From: Rhizobium rhizogenes NBRC 13257
GTDB lineage: Bacteria; Pseudomonadota; Alphaproteobacteria; Rhizobiales; Rhizobiaceae
DNA length: 64,000 nucleotides
NCBI RefSeq assembly: GCF_000696095.1
Contig: NZ_BAYX01000007.1
Span: 310,001 to 374,000 of the forward strand
Direction: 5' to 3'
In this document: positions 8,259-16,323 of the stretch, in pieces
How the letters are laid out: each line of letters opens with the position of its first letter
Position numbering within the stretch: the stretch's first letter is position 1
Notes under the pieces: model-generated
The model's input: only the letters and a program-made list of their open reading frames with translations
Told to the model about the DNA's origin: nothing
The model's database searches: none
Position numbers and translations under genes: made by a program

Positions 8259-9272
8259 ATGGTCATCGGTGGATTCAGCATCTTTGTAATTGCCCTGGTT
8301 GTTTTGATCATCCTGGTGCTGTTTGCAGGGATCAAGACCGTGCCGCAGGGATATCGTTACACGGTCCAGCGTTTCGGCCGCTACACCCGCACACTGGAAC
8401 CGGGCCTCAATCTGATCGTGCCTTTCATCGACACGCTCGGCGTCCGCATGAATGTGATGGAGCAGGTGCTGGCGGTGCCGACCCAGGAGGTCATCACCAA
8501 GGACAATGCCAGCATTTCCACCGACGCCGTCGCCTTTTTCCAGGTCTTGAATGCAGCCCAGGCGGCCTATCAGATCACCAATCTCGAAAGTGCGATCCTC
8601 AACCTCACCAAGACCAATATCCGCTCTGTTATGGGTTCGATGGATCTCGATGAGCTGTTGTCCAATCGCGACGCCATCAATGAACGGCTGCTGCGCGTTG
8701 TCGACAACGCGGTCGAGCCATGGGGCATCAAGGTGACCCGCGTCGAAATCAAGGACATTCAGCCGCCAAAGGATCTGGTCGACGCCATGGGTCGGCAGAT
8801 GAAGGCGGAGCGCGAGAAGCGCGCCCAGGTTCTCGAAGCAGAAGGTCTGCGCGCCGCGCAAATCTTGCGCGCCGAAGGCGCGAAGCAGTCGGCTGTGCTG
8901 CAGGCCGAAGGCCAGCGCGAAGCGGCCTTCCGCAACGCTGAGGCCCGCGAACGTCTGGCCGAAGCCGAAGCCAAGGCAACCCGCATGGTCTCCGAAGCGA
9001 TCGCCGAGGGTAACGTGCAGGCAATCAACTACTTCGTCGCGCAGAAATACACCGAGGCGCTGACCGCGATCGGTACCGCCGGCAATTCCAAGATCGTGCT
9101 GATGCCAATGGAAGCCACCTCCATTCTCGGCTCGCTTGCCGGCATCGGGTCAATCGCCCGCGAGGTGTTCGGCGATAATGGCGATGGCACGTCGCCGCAG
9201 TCCCCTCGTCCACGTTCCAGCCCGGCGCGCACCACGCCCTCTATCAATCCGCTGACACCAAGGGAGAGCTGA
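8259..9272 (+). CDS. SPFH/Band 7 membrane protein (QmcA/stomatin-like)
   Basis: A 337-residue scaffold protein of the inner membrane. One N-terminal membrane helix (residues about 4-26) is followed by the Band 7 domain (GYRYTVQRFGRYTRTLEPGL, PTQEVITKDNASISTDAV, AILNLTKTNIRSVMG, WGIKVTRVEIKDIQPP) and a long charged coiled coil (residues about 175-240, rich in AEG and EAR repeats). This is the flotillin/stomatin layout, associated with membrane microdomains and membrane-protein quality control. The start is ATG 8259, preceded by TGGAGGA five bases upstream; an upstream in-frame ATG at 8247 overlaps that site. It ends three bases before the NfeD gene, the usual partner. Confidence 0.93.
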   Translation: MVIGGFSIFVIALVVLIILVLFAGIKTVPQGYRYTVQRFGRYTRTLEPGLNLIVPFIDTLGVRMNVMEQVLAVPTQEVITKDNASISTDAVAFFQVLNAAQAAYQITNLESAILNLTKTNIRSVMGSMDLDELLSNRDAINERLLRVVDNAVEPWGIKVTRVEIKDIQPPKDLVDAMGRQMKAEREKRAQVLEAEGLRAAQILRAEGAKQSAVLQAEGQREAAFRNAEARERLAEAEAKATRMVSEAIAEGNVQAINYFVAQKYTEALTAIGTAGNSKIVLMPMEATSILGSLAGIGSIAREVFGDNGDGTSPQSPRPRSSPARTTPSINPLTPRES

Positions 9273-9275
9273 TCC

Positions 9276-9734
9276 ATGTTCGACAATCTCGTCGTACAAC
9301 TCGGCCCGTGGAGCTGGTGGGTACTGGGACTGGTGCTGCTCGCAGCCGAACTCGTATTGCCGGGCTTCTTCCTGATCTGGGTCGGCCTTGCCGGCATTAT
9401 CGTCGGCGCGCTATCGCTGCTCTTCTGGGACAGCGCCTTCTGGGTCTGGCAAATACAATGGCTGATCTTCGCGGCATCCGCCGTCATCGTCACCCTGCTC
9501 GGCCGTCACTATGTGTATAACAACAGCCAGGCGACGGACGAACCGTTTCTAAACCAGCGCAGCGCCAGCCTCGTCGGTCGCACGGCAACGCTTGCCGAGC
9601 CGATCATCGAGGGCCGCGGCCGCATCCGTCTGGAGGATACCTATTGGATCGTGGCCGGGCCGGATCTGCCGGCCGGCACCCGCGTCAAGGTCGTCGCCAG
9701 CAACGGGCGCGACCTGACCGTCGAGGCCGCCTGA
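9276..9734 (+). CDS. NfeD-like membrane protein
   Basis: A 152-residue protein with two or three N-terminal membrane helices (WWVLGLVLLAAELVLPGFFLIWVGLAGIIVGALSLLF is split across residues 13-48, then WLIFAASAVIVTLLG) and a C-terminal OB-fold (RSASLVGRTATL, GRGRIRLEDTYWIV, TRVKVVASNGRDLTVEA). This is the short NfeD form without a protease domain. Together with the preceding SPFH protein it forms the conserved membrane scaffold pair. The start lies three bases after the SPFH stop, indicating one transcript. Its TGA is directly followed by the stop codon of the convergent kdsD gene with no base between them. Confidence 0.9.
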   Translation: MFDNLVVQLGPWSWWVLGLVLLAAELVLPGFFLIWVGLAGIIVGALSLLFWDSAFWVWQIQWLIFAASAVIVTLLGRHYVYNNSQATDEPFLNQRSASLVGRTATLAEPIIEGRGRIRLEDTYWIVAGPDLPAGTRVKVVASNGRDLTVEAA

Positions 9735-10730
9735 TCAGGCGACGCCGATCCGCAGCAGGTCGTGGAAATGGACGATGCCGATCGGCCGCTTGGTTTCGTC
9801 GACAACCATCAGCGCTGAGATATTGTAGCGGTTCAGCAATGCCATCGCCCCAGTCGCCAGCGTCGTTTCCTTCACCGTCTTCGGATTGCGGGTCATCACT
9901 TCGTCCACCCGCATCTCAGCGAGGCTGCCGCCGAGATTGCGGGCGATATCGCCATCGGTGATGATGCCGCAAAGGCAGCCGTCGTCATCGATCACGCCGA
10001 CGCAGCCGAAGCGCATGTTCGAGAGCGTCATCGCCGCCTCTTGCATGCCCGTGCCGAGATTGACCAGCGGAACGCGATCGCCCTTGTGCATGATATCGAC
10101 GACATGCGAGAGGCTCGCACCAAGCTTGCCACCCGGATGGAAGGTGCGGAAATCCTCGGCGGTAAAGCCCCGCGCTTCCAGCAGCGCCACGACAAGCGCG
10201 TCGCCGATCGCGAGCTGCAACAGCGTCGACGTCGTCGGCGCCAATCCATGCGGGCAAGCTTCCTGCTCCTTGGGCAGCAACAGGACCACGTCGGATTCAC
10301 GCGCCAGCGTCGATGTCTCGCCCGCAGTGATGGCGATCATCGGGATCGAGAAACGGCGAGAATAGCTGATGATGCCGCGCAATTCGGCGCTTTCACCACC
10401 CCATGATATGGCGATGATGACATCGTCCTGGGTGATCATGCCGAGATCGCCGTGATTGGCTTCAACCGGATGCACGAAGAAAGACGGCGTTCCCGTGGAG
10501 GCAAACGAGGCGGCGAGCTTGTTGCCGATATGGCCGCTCTTGCCGACGCCGGTGATGATGACGCGCCCGTCGATGCCGCCGATCACCTCCACCGCACGGC
10601 TGAAAGGCTCGGCCAAACCGTCGGCCAACGCGCGCTCCAGCGCTTCCAGCCCCTGCCTTTCGATCTCGATCGTCCGCATCGCGGATTCGATCGCACCGTT
10701 CTCGATGAATTTCACTGCTCTCTTATTCAT
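9735..10730 (-). CDS. kdsD: D-arabinose-5-phosphate isomerase (KpsF/GutQ family)
   Basis: This 331-residue enzyme interconverts ribulose 5-phosphate and arabinose 5-phosphate, the first step toward Kdo in lipopolysaccharide. The N-terminal SIS domain carries VIITGVGKSGHIGNKLAASF, STGTPSFFVHPVEANHGDLG and the ISWGGESAEL stretch, and two CBS domains follow (about residues 210-265 and 275-331; GIITDGDIARNLGG and ISALMVVDETKRPIGIVHF). The length matches the family's 320-330 residues. The first ATG keeps the usual VKFIENGAIESAMRTIEIE leader. It is transcribed toward nfeD, divergently from the next outer-membrane protein gene. Confidence 0.95.
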   Translation of the reverse strand: MNKRAVKFIENGAIESAMRTIEIERQGLEALERALADGLAEPFSRAVEVIGGIDGRVIITGVGKSGHIGNKLAASFASTGTPSFFVHPVEANHGDLGMITQDDVIIAISWGGESAELRGIISYSRRFSIPMIAITAGETSTLARESDVVLLLPKEQEACPHGLAPTTSTLLQLAIGDALVVALLEARGFTAEDFRTFHPGGKLGASLSHVVDIMHKGDRVPLVNLGTGMQEAAMTLSNMRFGCVGVIDDDGCLCGIITDGDIARNLGGSLAEMRVDEVMTRNPKTVKETTLATGAMALLNRYNISALMVVDETKRPIGIVHFHDLLRIGVA

Positions 10731-10839
10731 GACGGAGGCCTACCGCTTTTCTCTATTTCTGTCCACCGGAGATCGCTTTCGCATAGCAAGGACCAAGCCG
10801 GTCATCCCCCACTCCTTATAATTCTCTGGCAAGGAAGCG

Positions 10840-10847
10840 TTAACCAT
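10840..10847 (+). promoter_or_regulatory. TTAACCAT motif (possible CtrA half-site)
   Basis: TTAACCAT lies 60 bases upstream of the outer-membrane barrel gene. In alphaproteobacteria this octamer is a known CtrA-associated half-site. A single 8-mer can occur by chance, so this is only a candidate. Confidence 0.3.
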
Positions 10848-10907
10848 GAGGCTTTAGGATTGGGTAAGAATTTAAGGCATTTCCAGTAAGATCAGACATA
10901 GGATCAA

Positions 10908-12410
10908 ATGGACATCGGCAACAACAAGGCGGGTGGACGCTCCCTCCGGCTGACGGCATGCGCTGCATCCGCTCTGCTGGGCTGGGGCGTATTAGCTATG
11001 CCGATGCCGGTCCATGCGCAGTCGGCCGACACCAGCCAGGCAGGCTCAACCGACACCGACAGCCTCGATCTTCCCGTCACCGCCACAACAACCGCCAAAT
11101 CCAAGACGACCAAAACCGCAAACCAGAGCTCGACGGATGCGGACGCGCCAGTCAACGGTCGCCTCCGGCTCGGCAGCATCGACCCTACGACGACCGGCTC
11201 GACCCTCGACGACGATCTGCGCCGCGTCAATCTGCGCGAGACCGGCGTCGATGATCTGAGGGCGCGGCAATATCCGGACCGCGCGGACGCGCAGGGCATA
11301 CCGCTCGGCACCTTTACCCTGCGTCCCTCCATCAACCAGTCCGTCAATGTCGAACGCAACCGCACCGGCTCCACCAATGACGATCGCAGCTTCCTGCAGA
11401 CAGATCTGCGCAGCACACTGACCTCGGATTGGGACCGCCATGCGCTGACCATCACCGGTGAGGGCGTCTGGCAGAAGAATTTCAGCGGCAGCGGCGCGGA
11501 GCAACCGACCGTCAATCTCAACGCCGACCTGCGCCTAGACCTTCCCGCCGACACCGTCGCCCACATCACCGCCGGCTATCAATTCTTCCGCGAGGATACC
11601 AGCGATCCGAACGCCATTGCCAACGCCTCGAAGCAATCGGCCGTCAACCAGTTCAATACCGGTCTCTCGCTGGAGCGTGATTTCGGCGTGCTGCGTGGCA
11701 CGACAGCCGTGGCATTGACCCGCACCATCTATTCCGACGCCGTGCTCTCGGATGGAACGCCGGTGACGCTCAGCGACCGTAACCAGACGGCCGGCACCTG
11801 GCGCGGGCGCATCGGTTACGAGCTGTCGCCAGCCCTCATTCCCTTCCTCGAAGCAGATCTCGGCCTTGCCGTCTACGACCAGTCGCATGACAGCAACGGC
11901 TACGCTCGCTCGAACCAGAGCTTTGGCGGCAAGGCGGGCGTCGAGCTCGACCTCGGCGAGAAGATGAAAGGTGAGCTCGGCTTCGGCTATCAGCACACGG
12001 AATTCGATGATTCGCGGCTCGCCGCAATCGATTCGCCGACCATCGACGGCAAACTCGCCTGGTCGCCGCAGCGCGGCACCGATGTCAGCATCGGTCTTGC
12101 GACCACGGTCCAGCCCTCCACGACGGCGGGCGAAAGCGGCTACACCGCCTACCAGCTCACCAGCACCTTGAGCCACCAGTTGCGCGACGACCTCACCGCC
12201 AAGCTGACCGGCGGCACGATCTGGCGCAATTATCCCTCCGACAGCTCTTTCGCCGACGAAACGGAATATGACGCAGCTCTCGGCTTCACCTGGGGCATCA
12301 ACCGCTACCTCGATCTCACCAGCAACGTCGGCTACCAGCTGACGTCACGAAAGACGGGCGACGATACACGACAGGTCCAGGCAGGCGTGGGATTGACGGT
12401 GAAGAGGTAA
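10908..12410 (+). CDS. Outer-membrane beta-barrel protein
   Basis: A 500-residue exported protein. Residues 1-37 are a long signal peptide (LRLTACAASALLGWGVLAMP, ending MPVHAQ). A Ser/Thr/Lys-rich linker to about residue 75 is followed by a block of alternating, amphipathic strands (for example LRLDLPADTVAHITAGYQFF, GRIGYELSPALIPFLEADLG, KMKGELGFGYQHTEFDD) that runs to the C-terminus and ends in a basic residue rather than the usual Phe. The pattern fits the putative beta-barrel porin 2 group of rhizobial proteins. Substrate and role are unknown. A TTAACCAT box upstream hints at cell-cycle control. A hairpin directly after the stop separates it from convergent galU. Confidence 0.8.
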   Translation: MDIGNNKAGGRSLRLTACAASALLGWGVLAMPMPVHAQSADTSQAGSTDTDSLDLPVTATTTAKSKTTKTANQSSTDADAPVNGRLRLGSIDPTTTGSTLDDDLRRVNLRETGVDDLRARQYPDRADAQGIPLGTFTLRPSINQSVNVERNRTGSTNDDRSFLQTDLRSTLTSDWDRHALTITGEGVWQKNFSGSGAEQPTVNLNADLRLDLPADTVAHITAGYQFFREDTSDPNAIANASKQSAVNQFNTGLSLERDFGVLRGTTAVALTRTIYSDAVLSDGTPVTLSDRNQTAGTWRGRIGYELSPALIPFLEADLGLAVYDQSHDSNGYARSNQSFGGKAGVELDLGEKMKGELGFGYQHTEFDDSRLAAIDSPTIDGKLAWSPQRGTDVSIGLATTVQPSTTAGESGYTAYQLTSTLSHQLRDDLTAKLTGGTIWRNYPSDSSFADETEYDAALGFTWGINRYLDLTSNVGYQLTSRKTGDDTRQVQAGVGLTVKR

Positions 12411-12412
12411 AA

Positions 12413-12451
12413 CTCTCCCCGCCCTTTCGAAACTCTCGAGAGCGGGGAGAG
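12413..12451. terminator. Hairpin between convergent genes
   Basis: A ten-base inverted repeat CTCTCCCCGC (12413-12422) and its complement (12442-12451) starts two bases after the barrel-protein stop. There is no T run, so the structure may act as a bidirectional or Rho-assisted terminator between this gene and galU. The same CTCTCCCC core recurs in the pgm-glgX gap. Confidence 0.6.
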
Positions 12452-12467
12452 AAGACTTTGATCTCCG

Positions 12468-13355
12468 TTACTTCAGCGCCGCGACCAGCGCCTTCAGACC
12501 GTCTTCGACAGTCGGGCGAATATCCGCGCGGGCGAGCGCGAAGGCGACGTTGGCGAGGATGAAGCCATCCTTGGCGCCGCAGTCGAACGTCTGGCCCTGG
12601 AAGTGGTAACCGGCGAAATCCTGCTTCTGGGCAAGCTTCAACATGCCGTCGGTCAACTGGATCTCGTTGCCCGCACCACGCTCCTGGCTCTCCAGGATCT
12701 CGAAAATCTCCGGCTGCAGGATGTAGCGGCCATTGATAAAGAAATTCGACGGGGCTGTGCCCTTGGCCGGCTTTTCCACCATCCCGGTGATGCGGAAGCC
12801 ATTGCCGATGGTGTCGCCGACGCCGACGATGCCGTATTTGTGGGTCTGATCCGGCGTGCATTCCTCGACCGCGATGACATTGCCGCCGCTGGTTTCATAA
12901 AGCTCGATCATGCCCTTCATGCAGCCCTTTTCGGCGCTCATGACCATGTCGGGCAGAAGCAGCGCGAACGGCTCGTCGCCGACGATCTCGCGGGCGCACC
13001 AGACGGCGTGACCGAGGCCGAGCGGTTCCTGCTGGCGCGTGAAGCTCGCCGTGCCCGCCTTCGGCAAGAGGCCGCTCAAAAGCGTCAGCTCGGCATTCTT
13101 GTTGCGCTGGCGCAATGTCTGCTCGAGCTCGAACTGAATGTCGAAATAGTCTTCGATGACATGCTTGCTGCGGCCGGTCACGAACACGAAATGCTCGATG
13201 CCCGCCTCCATCGCCTCGTCGACGACGTATTGGATCACCGGCTTGTCGACAACGGTCAGCATTTCCTTCGGCACCGCCTTGGTTGCCGGCAAGAATCGCG
13301 TCCCGAGCCCGGCGACCGGAAATACTGCCTTACGCACCTTTTTATGCTGTCCCAC
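12468..13355 (-). CDS. galU: UTP-glucose-1-phosphate uridylyltransferase
   Basis: This 295-residue enzyme makes UDP-glucose from UTP and glucose 1-phosphate, the precursor for exopolysaccharide, lipopolysaccharide and cyclic glucans (called ExoN in some rhizobia). The nucleotide-binding loop KAVFPVAGLGTRFLPATKA is at residues 9-27, followed by EMLTVVDKPVIQYVVDEA, LGLGHAVWCA, FALLLPDM, VEECTPDQTHKYGIV, MVEKPAKG and FDCGAKDGFI. The start codon is GTG with GGAGG six bases upstream; an ATG four bases earlier is out of frame. It is convergent with the barrel-protein gene and divergent from the lytic transglycosylase. Confidence 0.95.
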   Translation of the reverse strand: MGQHKKVRKAVFPVAGLGTRFLPATKAVPKEMLTVVDKPVIQYVVDEAMEAGIEHFVFVTGRSKHVIEDYFDIQFELEQTLRQRNKNAELTLLSGLLPKAGTASFTRQQEPLGLGHAVWCAREIVGDEPFALLLPDMVMSAEKGCMKGMIELYETSGGNVIAVEECTPDQTHKYGIVGVGDTIGNGFRITGMVEKPAKGTAPSNFFINGRYILQPEIFEILESQERGAGNEIQLTDGMLKLAQKQDFAGYHFQGQTFDCGAKDGFILANVAFALARADIRPTVEDGLKALVAALK

Positions 13356-13558
13356 TCATACCTCCTGGGGAATTAAATCGTTCTGCGCCAACATTATTTG
13401 AGGGTCAGTAGAATAAATTTGCGACTGTTTTGCAATGATGACTGACCCCGGCTTCCATGGTAAACAATTTGTTGACTTCATTCCTGTAATGTCATGCTTG
13501 GGCGACTGCTACGCGCATCGCCGCTCCGAAATCCAAGTATTGATGGACACGGCTGTAG

Positions 13559-14782
13559 ATGACTTCAAACCGCAAACACTCCCTTCTCGGTCTCGCTCTG
13601 GCGCTCGCGCTCGGCGCCTTTGCGGGATTGACCCCCATTAACGCCAATGCGGACCCAGGGTTCCAAAAATGGATTGCGGGTTTCTACAGCACCGCCGCTA
13701 AGAGCGGCATTACGCAGTCGACCTATCGCAATGCATTTGCCGGCGTGACGGACCCCGACCCCACGGTCCTCGAAAAAGCGCAATACCAGCCGGAATTCAA
13801 ATCCCAGATCTGGGATTACCTGGATTCCCGCGTCAACCCCTATACCGTCGATGTTGGCCGCAAGATGGCGACCAAATACGGTTCCACACTGCGTTCACTT
13901 GAACAGCATTTCGGGGTGGACCGCAATATCATGCTCGCCATCTGGTCGATGGAATCAAATTACGGCGCCGTCCTGGCCAAGGAAGAGAAGCTGCATTACG
14001 TGCCCCGCGCGCTGGCGACGCTTGCCTATGCCGACCCGAAGCGCGCCAACTACGCCAAGAAGCAATTGATCGCGGCGCTGAAGATCCTGCAGAATGGCGA
14101 CATATCGCGCAAGGAGTTGACCGGCTCCTGGGCCGGCGCCATGGGCCACACCCAATTCATCCCGACCAGCTACCTGCTCTATGCCGTCGATGCCGATGGC
14201 AGCGGCCATGCCGATATCTGGAATTCCATTCCCGATGCGCTGGCGACAACAGCAAACCTGCTGGCCAAGAACGGCTGGAGCACTGGCCACACCTGGGGCT
14301 ACGAAGTCACCGTGCCGCCGGGCGGCAGCGCGCAGACCGGCAAGACCCGTACGCTTGCCCAATGGGCCGCCCTCGGTTTCGCTCGCCCAAGCGGCAAGGG
14401 CTTCCGCCTGAACTCCGAGCGCGCGCAGCTGAAGATGCCGGGTGGTCCCAATGGACCGGGCTTCCTGATGACCAGCAATTTCTTCACCATCAAGCGCTAT
14501 AATGCTTCCGACAGCTACGCGATCGCCGTCGGCCTGCTTGCCGATCAGCTCGCCGGCTATGGCGGCATGCAGCAATCCTGGCCACGTCCGAGCGGCACGC
14601 TGGATGTGAAGCAGAAATTCGAGCTGCAGACGCGTCTGAAGGAACTCGGCTATTATGACGGCGTCGTCGATGGCAATTTTGGCTCCGGCTCCAAGGCCGC
14701 CATCGCCGCGGTTCAGCAACGTATCGGCATGGACGCCGATGGCGAACCCTCGATGAGCCTGTTGAACGCGCTGCGCAAATAG
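13559..14782 (+). CDS. MltB-type lytic murein transglycosylase
   Basis: A 407-residue periplasmic enzyme that cleaves the MurNAc-GlcNAc bond of peptidoglycan with formation of anhydro-MurNAc. A signal peptide (residues about 8-32, ending NANADPG) is followed by an SLT_2 domain: FGVDRNIMLAIWSMESNYGA contains the catalytic Glu, and ELTGSWAGAMGHTQFIPTSY and IPDALATTANLLAKNGW are typical. The C-terminal 60 residues form a PG_binding_1 domain (LDVKQKFELQTRLKELGYYD, DGNFGSGSKAAIAAVQQRIG). No lipobox is present, so it is soluble rather than lipid-anchored. The ribosome-binding site before ATG 13559 is weak. It heads toward the DUF459 gene, 88 bases downstream. Confidence 0.93.
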   Translation: MTSNRKHSLLGLALALALGAFAGLTPINANADPGFQKWIAGFYSTAAKSGITQSTYRNAFAGVTDPDPTVLEKAQYQPEFKSQIWDYLDSRVNPYTVDVGRKMATKYGSTLRSLEQHFGVDRNIMLAIWSMESNYGAVLAKEEKLHYVPRALATLAYADPKRANYAKKQLIAALKILQNGDISRKELTGSWAGAMGHTQFIPTSYLLYAVDADGSGHADIWNSIPDALATTANLLAKNGWSTGHTWGYEVTVPPGGSAQTGKTRTLAQWAALGFARPSGKGFRLNSERAQLKMPGGPNGPGFLMTSNFFTIKRYNASDSYAIAVGLLADQLAGYGGMQQSWPRPSGTLDVKQKFELQTRLKELGYYDGVVDGNFGSGSKAAIAAVQQRIGMDADGEPSMSLLNALRK

Positions 14783-14870
14783 GTCGCCGCCATCAACCAT
14801 GAGCCTTGGATCGGCTGGACGGCGGTGCCGTCCTAATGCGACCATGGGGCATTGAGCGGAAAAGAGCCCG

Positions 14871-16082
14871 ATGAAAAACCGACCTGCCCGCACAATCATG
14901 GCTGCCGCGAAATCGACCCTCGCGGCGCTTCTTGCTGTCTGTTTTACCCTTGCTTGCCTGTTGACGGCCGCCGAGGCGCAGGAGCGGCCGCGCAAGACGC
15001 TGCTCGACATATTGTTCGGCCGATCCGAGCCCGATATTCCCGACCAATCCTACGATCGGCCGGCTCCGAGACGCTCGACGCAGCCGCGTAAACGGGTCGC
15101 GCCACCGCCGAAGCCGCGTCAGGTCGTGGTTCAACCGGATACGCCGCCACCGGCGGAAAAGCTGCCCGACGCCAAGACGATCCTCGTCGTCGGCGATTTT
15201 CTGGCAAGTGGGCTCGGCGATGGATTGGCAGACGCCTTTTCGACATCGCCCGGCGTCGTCGTCCAGACCCGCGGCACCGTCGCCTCCGGCCTTGTGCGCC
15301 AAGATTATTATAACTGGCCACAGCAACTGCCCACCATGCTGGATCAGTTGAAGCCAGCGGTCGTCGTCGTGATGATCGGCGCCAACGACCGCCAGCAGAT
15401 CATCGGCGACGGCCTCAACGAAAAATACGGCACCGACCCCTGGTTCCTCGCCTATGAGGAGCGCGTGCAGCAGTTTGCCAAGCTGGTGACGAACCGCCAT
15501 ATCCCCCTCATCTGGGTCGGCCTGCCGGCCTTCGGTTCTGATCAGTTGACCGAAGGCGCGGTGAAGCTCAATCAGCTTTACCAGAGCCAGGTCGCAAGCG
15601 CCGGCGGCGAGTTCATCGATATCTGGGACGGGTTTACCGACCAGAACGGCGAGTTCATCGTCACGGGCTCCGATATCAACGGCCAGCAGGTGCGGCTCAG
15701 AACCGCCGACGGTGTCAACCTGACGGCGGCGGGCAAGCGCAAAGTCGCCTTCTACGTCGAAAAGCCGGTGCGCCGCCTGCTGGGCGACCAGGCAAGCCCC
15801 GACATCACGCGCCTGGACACCAGTAATCCGCTGGCGCCCGAACAAGCCAACCTGCCGGCAACAGAGACGGAAAAGATCACCCGCACCCAGCCGATGAGCA
15901 TCTCCGACCCCAATCTCGACGGCGGCTCGCAGCTCCTCGGCGGAACTCCCGCCCCGGCGCCCACGACGCCCTCGCCCCGCGACCTCCTGGTCGAGAAAGG
16001 CCAGATGGCCCCGGCCCCGACGGGCCGCGTCGATGATTATCGGCTGCCGGGGGCTGCGCCGCCGACGACAGCGACCCGATAG
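14871..16082 (+). CDS. DUF459 SGNH-like exported protein with altered catalytic residues
   Basis: A 403-residue exported protein: signal peptide to about residue 37 (LTAAEAQ), a basic proline-rich stretch to residue 97, an SGNH-hydrolase-like domain at residues 100-305, and a proline/alanine-rich tail. DUF459 proteins are near cell-wall genes in Rhizobiales and are assumed to be esterases. Block I, normally GDS, reads VVGDFLASGL, so Phe110 replaces the serine nucleophile. Block III (MIGANDRQ, Asn172) is intact. Block V, normally DGxH, reads DGVNLTAAG, so Asn283 replaces histidine. It may be a non-catalytic binder, or Ser113 may serve instead. It follows the lytic transglycosylase closely and may share its transcript. 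Confidence 0.8.
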   Translation: MKNRPARTIMAAAKSTLAALLAVCFTLACLLTAAEAQERPRKTLLDILFGRSEPDIPDQSYDRPAPRRSTQPRKRVAPPPKPRQVVVQPDTPPPAEKLPDAKTILVVGDFLASGLGDGLADAFSTSPGVVVQTRGTVASGLVRQDYYNWPQQLPTMLDQLKPAVVVVMIGANDRQQIIGDGLNEKYGTDPWFLAYEERVQQFAKLVTNRHIPLIWVGLPAFGSDQLTEGAVKLNQLYQSQVASAGGEFIDIWDGFTDQNGEFIVTGSDINGQQVRLRTADGVNLTAAGKRKVAFYVEKPVRRLLGDQASPDITRLDTSNPLAPEQANLPATETEKITRTQPMSISDPNLDGGSQLLGGTPAPAPTTPSPRDLLVEKGQMAPAPTGRVDDYRLPGAAPPTTATR

Positions 16083-16089
16083 GCGGCAC

Positions 16090-16128
16090 TTGGGCCAATT
16101 TGACAACATCACAATTGGCCAATAGAAA
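16090..16128 (+). promoter_or_regulatory. Promoter with two TTGGCCAA operator-like boxes
   Basis: A perfect -35 TTGACA (16100-16105) is followed after 17 bases by TAGAAA (16123-16128), a good sigma-70-type promoter. It is overlapped by two palindromic boxes: TTGGGCCAA at 16090-16098, just before the -35, and TTGGCCAA at 16115-16122, inside the spacer next to the -10. The spacing is about two and a half helical turns. This is the layout of a repressor operator. Transcription should begin near 16134-16137. Confidence 0.65.
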
Positions 16129-16136
16129 ATCCGCCT

Positions 16137-16238
16137 ATGAGCACGAACCGCGCAGATCTTACCGATCGTAACCGCACCTGCCTGCAGGCTGCGGTTTTCT
16201 GCGCGTTCTCCGGCCGAGGTCTCCGCGTCCAGTTGTGA
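16137..16238 (+). CDS. Possible 33-codon leader ORF
   Basis: An ATG lies about 9 bases after the predicted -10 box, so the mRNA would be almost leaderless. The frame runs 33 codons to TGA at 16236-16238, starting MSTNRADLTDRNRTCLQA and ending RGLRVQL, with two Cys codons around a hairpin. It matches no leader peptide I know. It may be an attenuator-type upstream ORF controlling the synthetase-like gene that starts 85 bases later, or a chance frame. The strong promoter placed exactly before it is the main support. Confidence 0.4.
   Translation: MSTNRADLTDRNRTCLQAAVFCAFSGRGLRVQL
16170..16199 (+). terminator. Hairpin with short T run inside the leader (attenuator candidate)
   Basis: Outer stem AACCGCA (16170-16176) with TGCGGTT (16190-16196), inner stem CCTG/CAGG, then TTTTC. 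The T run is short, so termination would be partial. A second possible stem, AGCAGCG with CGCTGCT, lies downstream around 16249-16273. Competing hairpins in a translated leader are what attenuation needs. Confidence 0.4.
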
Positions 16239-16323
16239 CAGCCGGAAGCAGCGCTGCGACCGGCCGCTGCTGGACGTAAAGCCCTCGCCAAAAACATCAA
16301 CGTTGCCCAAGGAGAGAGGCATC

